A stretch of 64,000 nt of DNA, from contig NZ_CP082326.1 in the NCBI RefSeq assembly GCF_019884785.1, positions 985,355 through 1,049,354 of the forward strand. Direction: 5' to 3'. Below are positions 16,661 through 26,318 of the stretch, one piece after another; the first letter of the stretch is position 1; each line of letters opens with the position of its first letter. The notes under the pieces were generated by a model. That model ran no database searches, was not told the origin of the DNA, and saw only the letters and a program-made list of their open reading frames with translations. This stretch comes from Crassaminicella profunda. GTDB lineage: Bacteria > Bacillota > Clostridia > Peptostreptococcales > Thermotaleaceae. A program made the position numbers and the translations under genes.

Positions 16661-18215
16661 ATACAATCTTAGTTGTCCAGGATTCACAATTCCAGATATC
16701 TGTTACCACATCATTATAAAAATCCGGTTCGTGGCATATAAGAAGGATGCTACCATTATATGCTTGAAGGGCACGTTTAAGCTCTTCTTTTGCATCTATG
16801 TCTAGATGATTTGTTGGTTCGTCTAGAATGAGTAAATTGGTTTCTTTATTGATGAGTTTACATAGACGTACTTTAGCTTGTTCTCCACCACTTAACACAA
16901 CAACCTTACTTTCTATATGTTTTGTTGTTAAACCGCATTTTGCAAGGGCGGAACGAATTTCAAATTGAGTGTAGGATGGAAACTCTTCCCATACTTCTTC
17001 AATACATGTCTTGTAGTTTGCTTCTTTAATTTCCTGCTCAAAATAGCCAATGTGTAGGTAATCTCCTAGTTCAACGGAACCGGAAATAGATTTGATTTCT
17101 CCTAGAATACTCTTTAGAAGTGTAGTTTTTCCAAGTCCATTGGCTCCAATCAATGCAATTTTTTGTCCTCTTTCCATGCGAAGATTCAAAGGTTTAGAAA
17201 GGGGTTCATTATATCCGATGACAAGATTCTTTGTTTCAAAAATCAGCTTACCAGAAGTTCTAGATTTTTTGAAATTAAATTCTGGTTTTGGTTTTTCTCT
17301 TGTAAGCTCGATTTTTTCCATTTTATCAAGCTTTTTTTGTCTGGACATGGCCATATTTCTAGTAGCAACTCTGGCTTTGTTTCTTGCAACGAAATCCTCA
17401 AGGGCTGCAATCTCTTGCTGTTGTTTTTTGTATGCAGCTTCTATTTGTTGTTTTTTGGCTTCATAAATCTTTATAAAATTGTTATAGTCCCCTACATAGC
17501 GGTTTAATTCCTGATTTTCCATATGATATATTAGATTGATTACACTATTTAGGAATGGAATATCGTGAGAAATTAGAATAAAAGCATTCTCATATTCCTG
17601 AAGATAACGTTTTAACCATTCTATATGCACTTCATCTAAATAATTTGTAGGTTCGTCTAAAAGAAGAATATCTGGTTTTTCAAGGAGCAGCTTTGCAAGA
17701 AGAACCTTTGTTCTTTGTCCACCGCTAAGGTCATGAACATCTTTTTCAAGACCGATATCCCTTAATCCCAAGCCTCTACCAATTTCTTCAATTTTAGAAT
17801 CGATCATATAAAAGTCATTATTGGTTAAAATATCTTGGATGGAGCCCATATCTTCAAGCATTTTTTCCAACTCTTCAGGAGTAGCTTCAGCCATTTTATC
17901 GCAGATTTCATTCATTTCAGTTTCAAGGTCGAAGAGGTATTTAAATGCATCTCTTAAGACATCTCGGATAGTTAGTCCCCTCTCAAGGATAGTATGTTGA
18001 TCAAGATAGCCAACGCGAACTCTCTTTGACCATTCGATTTGTCCTTCATCAGGTTCTAGTTTTCCTGTTATGATATTCATGAAAGTAGATTTACCTTCAC
18101 CGTTAGCGCCCATAAGGCCAATGTGTTCACCTTTTAAAAGTCGGAAGGAGACATTGTTAAAAATGGCACGGTCTCCAAATCCATGGCTTAAATTTTTTAC
18201 TGTTAAAATACTCAT
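16659..18215 (-). CDS. ABC-F family ATPase (YkpA/YbiT-like)
   Basis: 518 residues with two ABC domains and no membrane segment. Domain 1 has GANGEGKST (Walker A), LSGGQRTK and LLLDEPTNYLD; domain 2 has GANGLGKTT, LSGGEQAKVRL and LLILDEPTNHLD. A charged linker (about 240-310) joins them. ABC-F proteins bind the ribosomal E site and act as translation factors or protect ribosomes from antibiotics. Length and linker look like the housekeeping YkpA/YbiT branch rather than the antibiotic-resistance branches. AAGGAGCAT precedes the ATG. Transcribed convergently with the redox operon. Confidence 0.9.
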   Translation of the reverse strand: MSILTVKNLSHGFGDRAIFNNVSFRLLKGEHIGLMGANGEGKSTFMNIITGKLEPDEGQIEWSKRVRVGYLDQHTILERGLTIRDVLRDAFKYLFDLETEMNEICDKMAEATPEELEKMLEDMGSIQDILTNNDFYMIDSKIEEIGRGLGLRDIGLEKDVHDLSGGQRTKVLLAKLLLEKPDILLLDEPTNYLDEVHIEWLKRYLQEYENAFILISHDIPFLNSVINLIYHMENQELNRYVGDYNNFIKIYEAKKQQIEAAYKKQQQEIAALEDFVARNKARVATRNMAMSRQKKLDKMEKIELTREKPKPEFNFKKSRTSGKLIFETKNLVIGYNEPLSKPLNLRMERGQKIALIGANGLGKTTLLKSILGEIKSISGSVELGDYLHIGYFEQEIKEANYKTCIEEVWEEFPSYTQFEIRSALAKCGLTTKHIESKVVVLSGGEQAKVRLCKLINKETNLLILDEPTNHLDIDAKEELKRALQAYNGSILLICHEPDFYNDVVTDIWNCESWTTKIV

Positions 18216-18497
18216 CTTATGCTCCTTTTCTTAATAAATTTATGGAAAGTTTCAAGTGATATAGCTCACTATATGAACAATTAGGATGTCTATAAGTCTG
18301 ATAAAAAGGTAGAATCATTTCATAAAAAAGACATAGACATTATTCATTATATATGAGGATGTGATGGGTTGAAAGAGGAATTTTAAAATATTTATATTAA
18401 AAATACGCAGAAAAGAATTTAAGAAAATTATATTTATAAAAAAGAATAGTCGAATGAAGAATTATTCAAAATGTGAATAAATTTCAAATTTTTTTTA

Positions 18498-18549
18498 TTG
18501 ATTTATTGGTAATGAATATGGTATACTTGTCAATGTGAAAACGTTTTCG
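18498..18549 (+). promoter_or_regulatory. promoter with downstream catabolite-type operator
   Basis: The -35 TTGATT (18498) and -10 TATACT (18522) have an 18-bp spacer. A perfect palindrome GAAAACGTTTTC (18537-18548) begins about 4 bases beyond the predicted start of transcription and fits the cre consensus of CcpA or another LacI-family repressor. Confidence 0.65.
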
Positions 18550-18634
18550 TTTGTTAATTTTTATAAAAGTATGTATTTTACTTATATAAATTAGTTAAAA
18601 GGAAATAAAAAGGTTTATTTTTTTTAAAAGTTTC

Positions 18635-18646
18635 GCAAACGTTTGC
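18635..18646. promoter_or_regulatory. second LacI/CcpA-type operator
   Basis: GCAAACGTTTGC is a perfect 12-base palindrome with a central CG, 98 bases after the first site, in the untranslated leader of the symporter. Two sites at this spacing could support looping or two different LacI-family regulators. Confidence 0.6.
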
Positions 18647-18844
18647 AGAAAATATTTTCCATTTATTTCATAGATTTGTTATTTGAAAGGGCTAAGATTT
18701 TATAAATATTTATCTAAATGAATATTTTTATAAATGCAATAAATATGAAAAGGAGGGATTAAAAAATAAGAAGATTGCGAAAAGCAATACTCAAGAAACA
18801 TGGATAAGAAAATATAATATTTTAAGTTGTGGGAGGAATTAAAA

Positions 18845-20443
18845 GTGAGCTTATTAGCAGTAGTGTCGTTTATATTTTTTACAGGATTAGTTGCAGTTAT
18901 ATCATGGTGGGTGACTCGTGGAGATGACTTAGATACACAGGATGGTTATTTCCTAGGAGGTAGAAGTTTAACAGGCGTGGTTATTGCAGGTTCATTGATG
19001 CTTACTAATTTATCAACAGAGCAAATGGTAGGATTAAATGGACAAAGTTATATGACAACTATGTGTGTAATGGCTTGGGAAGCTACTGCTGCCTTTGCAT
19101 TAGTATGTATGGCTTTGATATTTTTACCTAAATACTTAAAAAGTGGAATTACCACTATACCAGATTTTTTAGAAGAGCGTTATGATGCAAAAACAAGACA
19201 AATCATATCTGTATTGTTCTTAATTGGATATGTAGTAACATATTTACCAACAGTATTATATTCTGGGGCGTTAGTATTAAACGGAATATTTGATGTACCA
19301 GGATTATTAGGAATCAGTCAGTTCCAAGCATTGTGGATTACTGTTTGGGCAATTGGTATTGTTGGATCTATTTATGCAATTTTTGGAGGCTTAAAGGCGG
19401 TTGCTGTTTCAGATACATTAAATGGTGTTGGATTATTAATCGGTGGCTTATTAATTCCGATCTTTGGTTTGATCGTATTAGGACATGGAAGTATTTCTGA
19501 AGGATTAAACACTTTATTAACTGTTCATCCAGAAAAGCTAAATGCGATTGCACCAGCAGATGCAAAAAGTCCACTGATTCCATGGCCAGTGCTATTTACC
19601 GGTTTATTCTTTAATAACTTATTCTATTGGTGTACAAACCAATCAATTGTTCAGAGAACCTTTGGAGCAAAGAATTTAGCTGAAGGACAAAAAGGAGTTT
19701 TAGGGGCTGGAGTACTTAAGTTATTAGGACCTTTCTTCTTAGTATTACCAGGAATCATTGCATTTCACTTATATGGAAATACATTAACAAATGGAGATAT
19801 GGCATACCCTACACTTGTAAGTGATGTATTACCAAAACCATTATTAGGATTCTTTGCAGCTGTATTATTTGGAGCTATATTAAGTTCATTCAACAGTGCT
19901 TTAAATAGTTCAGTAACATTATTTACTTTAAATGTTTATAGACCTATATTTAATTCAGAAGCATCTGACTTTGAATTAGTAAAAATAGGTAAAAAATTTG
20001 GAACTGTTTTAGCGGTGATCTCAATGATTATTGCACCATTTATCATTTATGCACCATCAGGATTATTTGGTTATCTACAAGAATGTTTTGGATTTTATAA
20101 TGTGCCAATATTAGCTGCAATTGTAGTAGGATTCTACACAAAGAGAGTACCTGCTATTGCACCAAAAATAGCACTTTTAGCACATGTAGTTTTATATACA
20201 GCATCTAAATTTGTAGCAGGAGATGTACATTTCTTATATGTATTAGGTGTGTTGTTCCCAGTGAATGTATTGATTATGCTTGCTGTTGGAAAAATTATGC
20301 CAAGAGAAACAGCTTTTGTACAAGAATATACAAAACAAGTTGATATTACTCCTTGGAAATATGCAAAGCCTGTTGCATTTGTCGTAGTTGCAATGATGGT
20401 TGTAATCTACGCAGTATTCTCAAAAATAGGTATTGCTGCTTAA
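18845..20443 (+). CDS. sodium:solute symporter (SSS family, YidK/SGLT-like)
   Basis: 532 residues with about 14 membrane helices. The DGYFLGGRSLTG segment, LTNLSTEQMVGLNGQSY, and the FFNNLFYWCTNQSIVQRTFGAKNLAEGQKG signature (Asn-Gln-Ser and Gln-Arg) are typical of SSS sugar-type carriers. GTG at 18845 is chosen because GGGAGGAA lies 6 bases before it; the TTG at 18827 would overlap that site. It is a single gene with its own promoter, cre-type operators and terminator, which suggests import of a carbohydrate under catabolite control (inference). The sugar itself cannot be named. Confidence 0.85.
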   Translation: MSLLAVVSFIFFTGLVAVISWWVTRGDDLDTQDGYFLGGRSLTGVVIAGSLMLTNLSTEQMVGLNGQSYMTTMCVMAWEATAAFALVCMALIFLPKYLKSGITTIPDFLEERYDAKTRQIISVLFLIGYVVTYLPTVLYSGALVLNGIFDVPGLLGISQFQALWITVWAIGIVGSIYAIFGGLKAVAVSDTLNGVGLLIGGLLIPIFGLIVLGHGSISEGLNTLLTVHPEKLNAIAPADAKSPLIPWPVLFTGLFFNNLFYWCTNQSIVQRTFGAKNLAEGQKGVLGAGVLKLLGPFFLVLPGIIAFHLYGNTLTNGDMAYPTLVSDVLPKPLLGFFAAVLFGAILSSFNSALNSSVTLFTLNVYRPIFNSEASDFELVKIGKKFGTVLAVISMIIAPFIIYAPSGLFGYLQECFGFYNVPILAAIVVGFYTKRVPAIAPKIALLAHVVLYTASKFVAGDVHFLYVLGVLFPVNVLIMLAVGKIMPRETAFVQEYTKQVDITPWKYAKPVAFVVVAMMVVIYAVFSKIGIAA

Positions 20444-20472
20444 TTGAAAGCAATTTATATTAAAATAAACTA

Positions 20473-20515
20473 TTGTTGTGGCTGTTGATGAAAATGTCAA
20501 CAGCCTTTTGCTTTA
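20473..20515 (+). terminator. terminator after the symporter
   Basis: Arms GGCTGTTGA and TCAACAGCC around an 8-base loop are followed by TTTTGCTTT. Confidence 0.75.
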
Positions 20516-20880
20516 CATAGTTCCAAGGGAGATAATAAAAAAATATAGATTGTTAAAATAATAACAAAATCAATTATATTGAAAATCTTATATAAAAGCA
20601 AATAGGATTTTCTTTCATAATTGAGTAATCTAGACTTTTTGCTTTGTTTTACTGGAAATATTTTCAGTATACGTTGATTTTGTTAGTTTTTTAGAAAATA
20701 AAATATAAATCTGGTATATCTATATATGAGACTATCTTTAGCAGTGATTTTACAGAAGATTTTTGTGTGTAACCTGTGAAATTATAATGAATATTATAGA
20801 TGGAGAAGTTGTAATAATGAAGTAGAAAACAATGGGCATAAATTCTAATTATATAGAATTATTAAAAAAATAATAAAAAA
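20516..20880. other. 365-bp gap, nothing recognised
   Basis: A/T-rich sequence with stops in all frames and no motif I can support; the asnA promoter follows at its end. Confidence 0.5.
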
Positions 20881-20883
20881 GTG

Positions 20884-20912
20884 TTGACTTTTTGTAACAT
20901 TATTCGTATAAT
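20884..20912 (+). promoter_or_regulatory. promoter of the asnA T-box transcript
   Basis: -35 TTGACT (20884) and -10 TATAAT (20907) with a 17-bp spacer, about 30 bases before the T-box stem I. Confidence 0.75.
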
Positions 20913-20939
20913 AATCTACAATAGTTGAAAAGTTGATCA

Positions 20940-21207
20940 GTAACGATGATGAGAAGAGTAAATGTAGGATGTAGTTTTAGCGAGTTGGTGGTGGTGAGAG
21001 ACCAATACGAAACCTATTTTGAAGAACATCTCGGAGTTTCTAACCGAAATCCTTATGGAGAGTAGACTTAGACGGAGCCAAACCGTTATTCATTGGACAG
21101 TATCGAATTTTATTCCGTACTGATATAAGTTGAGCAGTTAAGCTAATTTGGGTGGTACCGCGGAAGTCTAACCTTTCGTCCCTTGTATGGGATGAAAGGT
21201 TTTTTTG
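20940..21207 (+). ncRNA. T-box riboswitch leader (Asn specifier) controlling asnA
   Basis: The T-box element GGGTGGTACCGCGG is at 21150-21163, followed by a terminator with arms AACCTTTCGTCC and GGATGAAAGGTT and a T run. The stem I base is formed by GAGA near 20950 and TCTC at 21029. The codon on the 3' side of the specifier loop, directly before the A and TCTC strand, reads AAC (21025-21027), an asparagine codon. That fits the downstream asparagine synthetase. Uncharged tRNA-Asn would stabilise the antiterminator. Confidence 0.92.
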
Positions 21208-21271
21208 TATATAAAAAAAGACATCAATTAGCATGGCCATGCTTGTTTTGTATAATCACTCAATAGAAGAA

Positions 21272-21319
21272 AGAAACTAATAACTAATAAATAAAAGAAA
21301 CTAATAACTAATAAATATA
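21272..21319 (+). repeat. 24-bp tandem duplication in the asnA leader
   Basis: AGAAACTAATAACTAATAAA followed by four more bases occurs twice in direct succession (period 24, two mismatches near the end of copy 2) between the T-box terminator and the asnA ribosome-binding site. Confidence 0.8.
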
Positions 21320-21343
21320 AGAATAAAAATAGGAGGAATAAAA

Positions 21344-22354
21344 ATGGAAAGATTAATGATCCCTAAAGGATATGATCCAAAACTAGGTCTTAGACAAACA
21401 GAAGTAGCAATTAAACAGGTAAAAGATTATTTTGAAACAAAATTAGCAGAAAGTTTGAACTTAACGAGAGTATCAGCACCATTATTTGTCATCCCTGAAA
21501 CAGGAATGAACGATAACTTAAACGGAGTAGAAAGACCTGTAGCTTTTGATGTAAAAGGAATTGGTGGAAAAGTTGTGGAAATTGTACATTCATTAGCAAA
21601 GTGGAAGCGTATGGCATTATATAGATATGGTTTTTCAGTTGGAGAAGGGCTATATACAGATATGAATGCTATTCGTAGAGATGAAGATTTAGATAACCTA
21701 CATTCTATTTATGTAGATCAATGGGATTGGGAGAAAGTTATTGCAAAAGAAGATAGAACAGAAGAAACTTTAAAAAGTATTGTAAGAGATTTATATAAAG
21801 TATTCAAAAGTACAGAAAGCTATGTATGTAGTTTATATGATCAATATGAAGCTTTTTTACCAGAGGAAATTAGCTTTATTACTACACAAGAATTAGAAGA
21901 TAGGTATCCTGAATTTACACCAAAAGAAAGAGAACATGCTATTGCAAAAGAAAAAGGTGCCGTATTTATTATGAAAATTGGGGGTGCATTAAAATCAGGA
22001 GAGCCACATGATGGTAGAGCACCAGATTATGATGATTGGGAATTAAATGGAGATATAATTTTTTGGAACCCAGTACTAGAAATTGGTCTTGAATTATCTT
22101 CTATGGGAATTCGTGTAGATAAGAAAAGCTTAGAAAAACAATTAAAAATTGCAGACTGTGAAGATCGTAAAGGATTTGAGTTTCATCAATTATTATTAGA
22201 AGAAAAATTACCGTTTACTGTAGGTGGAGGAATTGGACAATCAAGAATTTGTATGTTCTTCTTGCAAAAGGCCCATATTGGTGAGGTACAAGCAGCAATA
22301 TGGCAACCAGATGTAATCGAAGCTTGTAAAAAAGCAAATATTCATTTACTATAA
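21344..22354 (+). CDS. asnA: aspartate-ammonia ligase (asparagine synthetase A)
   Basis: 336 residues, the usual length of AsnA, which makes asparagine from aspartate, ammonia and ATP. It has the class II aminoacyl-tRNA-synthetase-like fold: [14 protein letters not shown] at the N-terminus, [15 protein letters not shown], and the motif 3-like [14 protein letters not shown] near the C-terminus. The start follows a GGAGGAAT site. Control by a T-box with an AAC specifier supports the assignment directly: expression rises when tRNA-Asn is uncharged. A compact terminator follows. Confidence 0.97.
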   Translation: MERLMIPKGYDPKLGLRQTEVAIKQVKDYFETKLAESLNLTRVSAPLFVIPETGMNDNLNGVERPVAFDVKGIGGKVVEIVHSLAKWKRMALYRYGFSVGEGLYTDMNAIRRDEDLDNLHSIYVDQWDWEKVIAKEDRTEETLKSIVRDLYKVFKSTESYVCSLYDQYEAFLPEEISFITTQELEDRYPEFTPKEREHAIAKEKGAVFIMKIGGALKSGEPHDGRAPDYDDWELNGDIIFWNPVLEIGLELSSMGIRVDKKSLEKQLKIADCEDRKGFEFHQLLLEEKLPFTVGGGIGQSRICMFFLQKAHIGEVQAAIWQPDVIEACKKANIHLL

Positions 22355-22358
22355 GATA

Positions 22359-22385
22359 AAAAGCTGCCATTGGCAGCTTTTTTTA
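22359..22385. terminator. bidirectional terminator between asnA and the pyrophosphatase gene
   Basis: Arms AAAGCTGCC and GGCAGCTTT with an ATT loop are flanked by A and T runs. Confidence 0.88.
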
Positions 22386-23996
22386 CTTGATCATACTTAA
22401 GGCTTCTGAAATTTTTGGAACTACTTGTTTTTTTCGAGAAAGTATATTTTTAGCAAATACCCCTTGTTTAGAGGATACTCCAAAGGTAGAAGCCATAAAG
22501 GTATGATGATTGCACTTAAATAAAAGATAGGAGCCTTCTTTTAGTAAATCTGTAATTAAAAGCAAAGTTAAAAAATAATCCTTGTTATGATGAACTTTAT
22601 CTATAAAATCAATAAATTCTTCTTTCCTATTTAACACATCTTCAATATCTAAGGTAAAGACTTGTCCAATCCCTGCCTTTTGACCTTCTAAAACAAATTC
22701 TTTGAAATCTTTGTAGAATATTTCTTCTATACTTTGTCCTTCAAGGGAAGTTCCTGCTTTAAACATTTCCATTGCAAACTTTTCTATATCTAAATTTAAA
22801 ATAACATTTAATTCTGCTATAGATTGTTTATCTAAGTTTGTGGTGGTAGGAGATCTAAAAAATAATGTATCTGATAAGATACCTGATAGGAGTATTCCTG
22901 CCATATTATAAGGAATGTCTATATTTTGTTCTTTAAATATTTGATGTATGATGGTACAAGTGCTTCCAACAGGCATATTTCTAAAGTTTATTGGACTTGT
23001 AGTACAAATATCTCCTAATTTGTGATGATCAATGATTTCTAGTACGTCTGCTTCGTTTAGACCCTCTGCACTTTGACTATATTCGTTATGATCTACTAGG
23101 ATTACTTTTTTACGGCCAGGTTTTAAAATATGTTTTCGATTGATAAAACCTAAAAAAGTGTTTTGATCATCTACAATAGGATAGTTGATATGATTTGTGT
23201 TAATAATTTCTTCTTTGACATCTTCTAAATATTCATACTCATGAAATTTGATAATACCTGATTTTTTCATGATGGAAGATATATAATTACATTGATTAAT
23301 CAGCTTTGATGTAGTATAGGTATCTATGGGAACTGAGATAATAGATATATCTTTTTCACGAGCTAAATTTAAATAATGGTTAGGAACTTCTTTATTTCCT
23401 GTAACAATAATTAGTTTTACGTCTGAATGGATAGCATGCTCAATAATATCATAGCGATCTCCTACGATAATGATTTTTTCTTCATTTAAGCTATCCTTTA
23501 TGGTTTTATAATAAAAAGCAATGACAGAGATATTTCCCTTTACAATCTTATTTTTTCCTGTTAGGAGTTTCCCATTTAAAGCATCAATGATATTGGAAAG
23601 AGATGTATGAAGATGATAAAAATCTCCTTGAATTAATCCCATAGCAATATCTTTCATAGTGATAATCCCTAAGAGTTTATTATTTTCATCGACTACAGGA
23701 AGCATTCTTTGGTTGCTATTTCCCATTAATTGATAGGCACTGAGAATAGAAGAGTCAGGAGAAATGGTTGCTATCTTATCATAATTTAAATCTTTTACTT
23801 GTGTTTTTACGTTTTCTATAAGAGTTGGAGTGGGTTGATGAAAATAATTTAATACATATTCTGATTCTTTGTTTATATTTCCTAATACACAAGGAATAGT
23901 AGACTTACCTAATTGATTTTTTAAATATGAAAAGGTAATGGTTGAAGCTACGGAGTCGGTATCAGGATTTTTATGTCCGAATATAAAAGTGCACAT
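22383..23996 (-). CDS. manganese-dependent inorganic pyrophosphatase with CBS and DRTGG domains
   Basis: 537 residues, far longer than plain family II pyrophosphatases (about 310). The catalytic DHH module is split: an N-terminal GHKNPDTDS motif (7-15), then a CBS domain (about 70-125), a DRTGG domain (about 140-240), a second CBS (about 245-300), and the remainder of the DHH domain with VDHNE, IIDHHK, and the DHHA2 motif SRKKQVVP near the C-terminus. It hydrolyses cytoplasmic pyrophosphate; in CBS-pyrophosphatases adenine nucleotides bound to the CBS/DRTGG insert regulate activity. AAAGGAGGT precedes the ATG. Confidence 0.93.
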   Translation of the reverse strand: MCTFIFGHKNPDTDSVASTITFSYLKNQLGKSTIPCVLGNINKESEYVLNYFHQPTPTLIENVKTQVKDLNYDKIATISPDSSILSAYQLMGNSNQRMLPVVDENNKLLGIITMKDIAMGLIQGDFYHLHTSLSNIIDALNGKLLTGKNKIVKGNISVIAFYYKTIKDSLNEEKIIIVGDRYDIIEHAIHSDVKLIIVTGNKEVPNHYLNLAREKDISIISVPIDTYTTSKLINQCNYISSIMKKSGIIKFHEYEYLEDVKEEIINTNHINYPIVDDQNTFLGFINRKHILKPGRKKVILVDHNEYSQSAEGLNEADVLEIIDHHKLGDICTTSPINFRNMPVGSTCTIIHQIFKEQNIDIPYNMAGILLSGILSDTLFFRSPTTTNLDKQSIAELNVILNLDIEKFAMEMFKAGTSLEGQSIEEIFYKDFKEFVLEGQKAGIGQVFTLDIEDVLNRKEEFIDFIDKVHHNKDYFLTLLLITDLLKEGSYLLFKCNHHTFMASTFGVSSKQGVFAKNILSRKKQVVPKISEALSMIK

Positions 23997-24123
23997 AAGT
24001 AACCTCCTTTAAAAAAGTTTGAGAACTTATAAAGTATTATATCAAAGGAATAGGGCTGTGTATTTAAAAAATTTTATTTTTTTCATAATCTATTTAAATG
24101 TAAAGAGGAGGATGGAGTTTTAG

Positions 24124-24136
24124 TAAAAACGTTTTC
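24124..24136. promoter_or_regulatory. cre-like site upstream of threonine aldolase
   Basis: TAAAAACGTTTTC has a central palindrome AAAACGTTTT and resembles the catabolite-responsive element consensus. It lies 150 bases before the start codon and just upstream of a TATAAT at about 24157. Weak evidence. Confidence 0.35.
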
Positions 24137-24276
24137 AAAAATTTACCTAATAAGATATAATATAGATGTGATTGATGTAGTTTTACATAGGATGTATGAT
24201 GAAGATAAGTGTAGATTATTTCAATATACATCTTTCTCAAATTTAAATTTTACGAGTAAATATGGGGGGACAAAAG

Positions 24277-25311
24277 ATGAAAAGAATTGATTTAAGAAGT
24301 GATACGGTAACACAGCCTACTCAAAAAATGAGAGATGCAATGTACAATGCACGTGTAGGAGATGATGTTTATGAAGATGATCCAACAGTTATAGAGTTAG
24401 AAGCGTATGCAGCACAAATTGTAGGAAAAGAAGCGGCTCTTTTCGTACCAAGTGGTACTTTTGGAAATCAATTATCTTTATTTACACATTGTAATAGAGG
24501 AGAAGAAGTAATTTTAGGAGAAGATTCTCATATTGTTACAGATGAAGTAGGAGCTGCTTCTGTAATTGCAGGAGTACAGTTAAGAACCTTACAAAGTAAT
24601 AAAGGAGAATTAAATCCAGCGGATGTTAAGTGTAGAATAAGAAGAGAAGAGGAAGATATACATTATCCTTCTACAGGACTTATTTGCATGGAAAATGCTC
24701 ATTCAAATGGAAGAGTAATATCTATAGAAAATATGAAATCAATTTATGAGATTGCAAAAGAAAAGTGTGTTCCTGTCCATTTAGATGGTGCAAGAGTATT
24801 TAATGCAGCAGCTCATTTAAATGTAGATGTGAAAGAAATTACAAAGTATTGTGATTCAGTGAATTTTTGCCTTTCAAAAGGACTTTGTGCGCCAATCGGT
24901 TCTATGCTAGCTGGAAGTAAGAAATTTATTGAAAAGGCAAAGAAAAAAAGGAAATTAATGGGTGGAGGATTAAGACAAGCAGGGTTCTTGGCAGCAGCAG
25001 GACTTGTAGCTTTAAAAGAAATGAAAGAGAGACTCATTGAAGATCATGAAAATGCACAATTACTTGGAAAAGAGCTATCAAAAATACAAGGGATAAAAGT
25101 AGCATTAGATTATATACATATTAATATGGTATTCTTTGATATGAGTGATACGGGATATGATGCAGATCAGTTTGTAGAAGAAATGAAAGAGAAAGGAATT
25201 ATCATCAATCCACCAGAAAACGGAAGTTTAAGATTTGTTACAAATTATTGGGTAAGTAAAGAGGATGTTGATTATGTTTTAGCATCCATGAAGGAGATAC
25301 TATCTAAATAA
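24277..25311 (+). CDS. ltaE: low-specificity L-threonine aldolase
   Basis: 344 residues, fold-type I PLP enzyme. The N-terminal IDLRSDTVTQPTQKMRDAM and GDDVYEDDPT segments, HLDGARVFNA (Asp170 contacts the PLP ring), and the Schiff-base lysine in LSKGL (Lys201) are typical of threonine aldolases, which cleave L-threonine or L-allo-threonine to glycine and acetaldehyde. The ATG at 24277 follows a GGGGGG ribosome-binding site; the ATG at 24262 overlaps it. Single gene with a strong terminator. Substrate stereospecificity cannot be told from sequence. Confidence 0.92.
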   Translation: MKRIDLRSDTVTQPTQKMRDAMYNARVGDDVYEDDPTVIELEAYAAQIVGKEAALFVPSGTFGNQLSLFTHCNRGEEVILGEDSHIVTDEVGAASVIAGVQLRTLQSNKGELNPADVKCRIRREEEDIHYPSTGLICMENAHSNGRVISIENMKSIYEIAKEKCVPVHLDGARVFNAAAHLNVDVKEITKYCDSVNFCLSKGLCAPIGSMLAGSKKFIEKAKKKRKLMGGGLRQAGFLAAAGLVALKEMKERLIEDHENAQLLGKELSKIQGIKVALDYIHINMVFFDMSDTGYDADQFVEEMKEKGIIINPPENGSLRFVTNYWVSKEDVDYVLASMKEILSK

Positions 25312-25315
25312 AAAT

Positions 25316-25345
25316 AAAGGAGATAGCTGAGCTATCTCCTTTTTA
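25316..25345 (+). terminator. terminator after threonine aldolase
   Basis: AAAGGAGATAGCT pairs with AGCTATCTCCTTT around a 2-base centre, followed by T residues. The same hairpin, with its upstream flank, recurs at 32096-32127. Confidence 0.85.
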
Positions 25346-25392
25346 ATAAAATTATTGGATAAAATATCATTGTAATAAGTATCAGTTAATAA

Positions 25393-25448
25393 TTGACATA
25401 AATTTAAAATATAGGATATAATAAATTGTAAATTATAATTTATACATT
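25393..25448 (+). promoter_or_regulatory. promoter and GntR-type operator before the diacid-sensing MCP
   Basis: -35 TTGACA (25393) and -10 TATAAT (25417), 18-bp spacer. The 19-base element AAATTATAATTTATACATT (25430-25448) follows, differing by one base from the element before larA (27632-27650). Confidence 0.65.
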
Positions 25449-25465
25449 TCAGGAGGGCGAGGGTT

Positions 25466-26317
25466 ATGACATGGAAACATCAAGTACCTCAATATTTGTG
25501 TGAAAAAATTGTTCGAATATTACATAAGGTAACCAATAATGATATTCAGTTTATTGGAGAACATGGAGAAATAATAGCAACTACTCAATCAGATAGATTA
25601 GGGACTATACATGGAGTTGTTAAAAAAGTGATGTTAGGAGAAACGGATTGCTCTTATGTAACAGAAGAAATGGCTAAAAATATGAAAGGGGTTCTTCCTG
25701 GTTACGCAGGTCCTATTGAAATGAATGGTAAAAGGATTGGTTGTATAGGAATCACAGGAGATCCAGCTATGGTTAAAAAGCTACAAGAAATGGCTGCAAT
25801 TATAGTAGTTGAAGAAATTAAAAAAAATGAAGTTGTTATGAAAAAACAGCAAATTATTGATAAAGTAGCTAGGAAGATTCAAGAAATATCAGCTGCTATC
25901 CAAGAAATATCAGCTGGAGCTGAAGAGATTGCTAGTACTAGCCAATATCTAGAAAAAACAGGGAAGAAACTAGAAATTTATATTAATGATATTAATAATA
26001 TTTTAAAATTTATAAAGAATATTGCAGATCAGACCAATCTATTAGGATTAAATGCTGCTATTGAAGCAGCTCGCAGTGGAAAACATGGTCGTGGATTTGC
26101 TGTGGTAGCAGAAGAGGTTCGAAAGCTTTCTATCCATTCAACTAATTCTTTAAAAGAAGTTAATCAAGTAATAGAAGAAATTAAACATGCTATTTTAGAT
26201 ACTACACAAGGCGTGCATCAAAATTCTTGTACTACTAATGAACAAGCACTAGGATTGCAACAAATATCTGAAAATATTTCAGAAATTCAAAATCAGGTTA
26301 TGAATTTGGTCGAATAA
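25466..26317 (+). CDS. soluble chemoreceptor with sugar-diacid recognition domain
   Basis: 283 residues without membrane segments. Residues about 5-130 match the putative sugar diacid recognition domain otherwise found at the N-terminus of CdaR regulators ([30 protein letters not shown], then [23 protein letters not shown]). Residues 130-283 are a short chemoreceptor signalling hairpin containing the conserved tip [17 protein letters not shown] and [11 protein letters not shown]. It should sense a cytoplasmic sugar acid and signal to CheA/CheW. Its operator is nearly identical to that of larA 2.2 kb downstream, so both are probably controlled by the GntR protein between them. AGGAGGG precedes the ATG. 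Confidence 0.85.
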   Translation: MTWKHQVPQYLCEKIVRILHKVTNNDIQFIGEHGEIIATTQSDRLGTIHGVVKKVMLGETDCSYVTEEMAKNMKGVLPGYAGPIEMNGKRIGCIGITGDPAMVKKLQEMAAIIVVEEIKKNEVVMKKQQIIDKVARKIQEISAAIQEISAGAEEIASTSQYLEKTGKKLEIYINDINNILKFIKNIADQTNLLGLNAAIEAARSGKHGRGFAVVAEEVRKLSIHSTNSLKEVNQVIEEIKHAILDTTQGVHQNSCTTNEQALGLQQISENISEIQNQVMNLVE

Positions 26318-26318
26318 A

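Larger units (their letters stand above)
18216..18844. other. 629-bp divergent intergenic region with symporter control sites
   Basis: Very A/T-rich. It holds the promoter and two LacI-type operators of the downstream symporter (18498-18549 and 18635-18646). No gene was found. A possible second ribosome-binding-like AAGGAGGG at 18750 is not followed by a start codon. Confidence 0.6.

Noticed and set aside
16659-18215. Antibiotic-resistance ABC-F gene
   Set aside because: Length and linker resemble the housekeeping YkpA/YbiT branch, and no antibiotic-inducible leader was seen upstream.
21272-21319. Start of a CRISPR-like array
   Set aside because: Only two directly abutting copies of 24 bp with no spacer; this is a simple tandem duplication.
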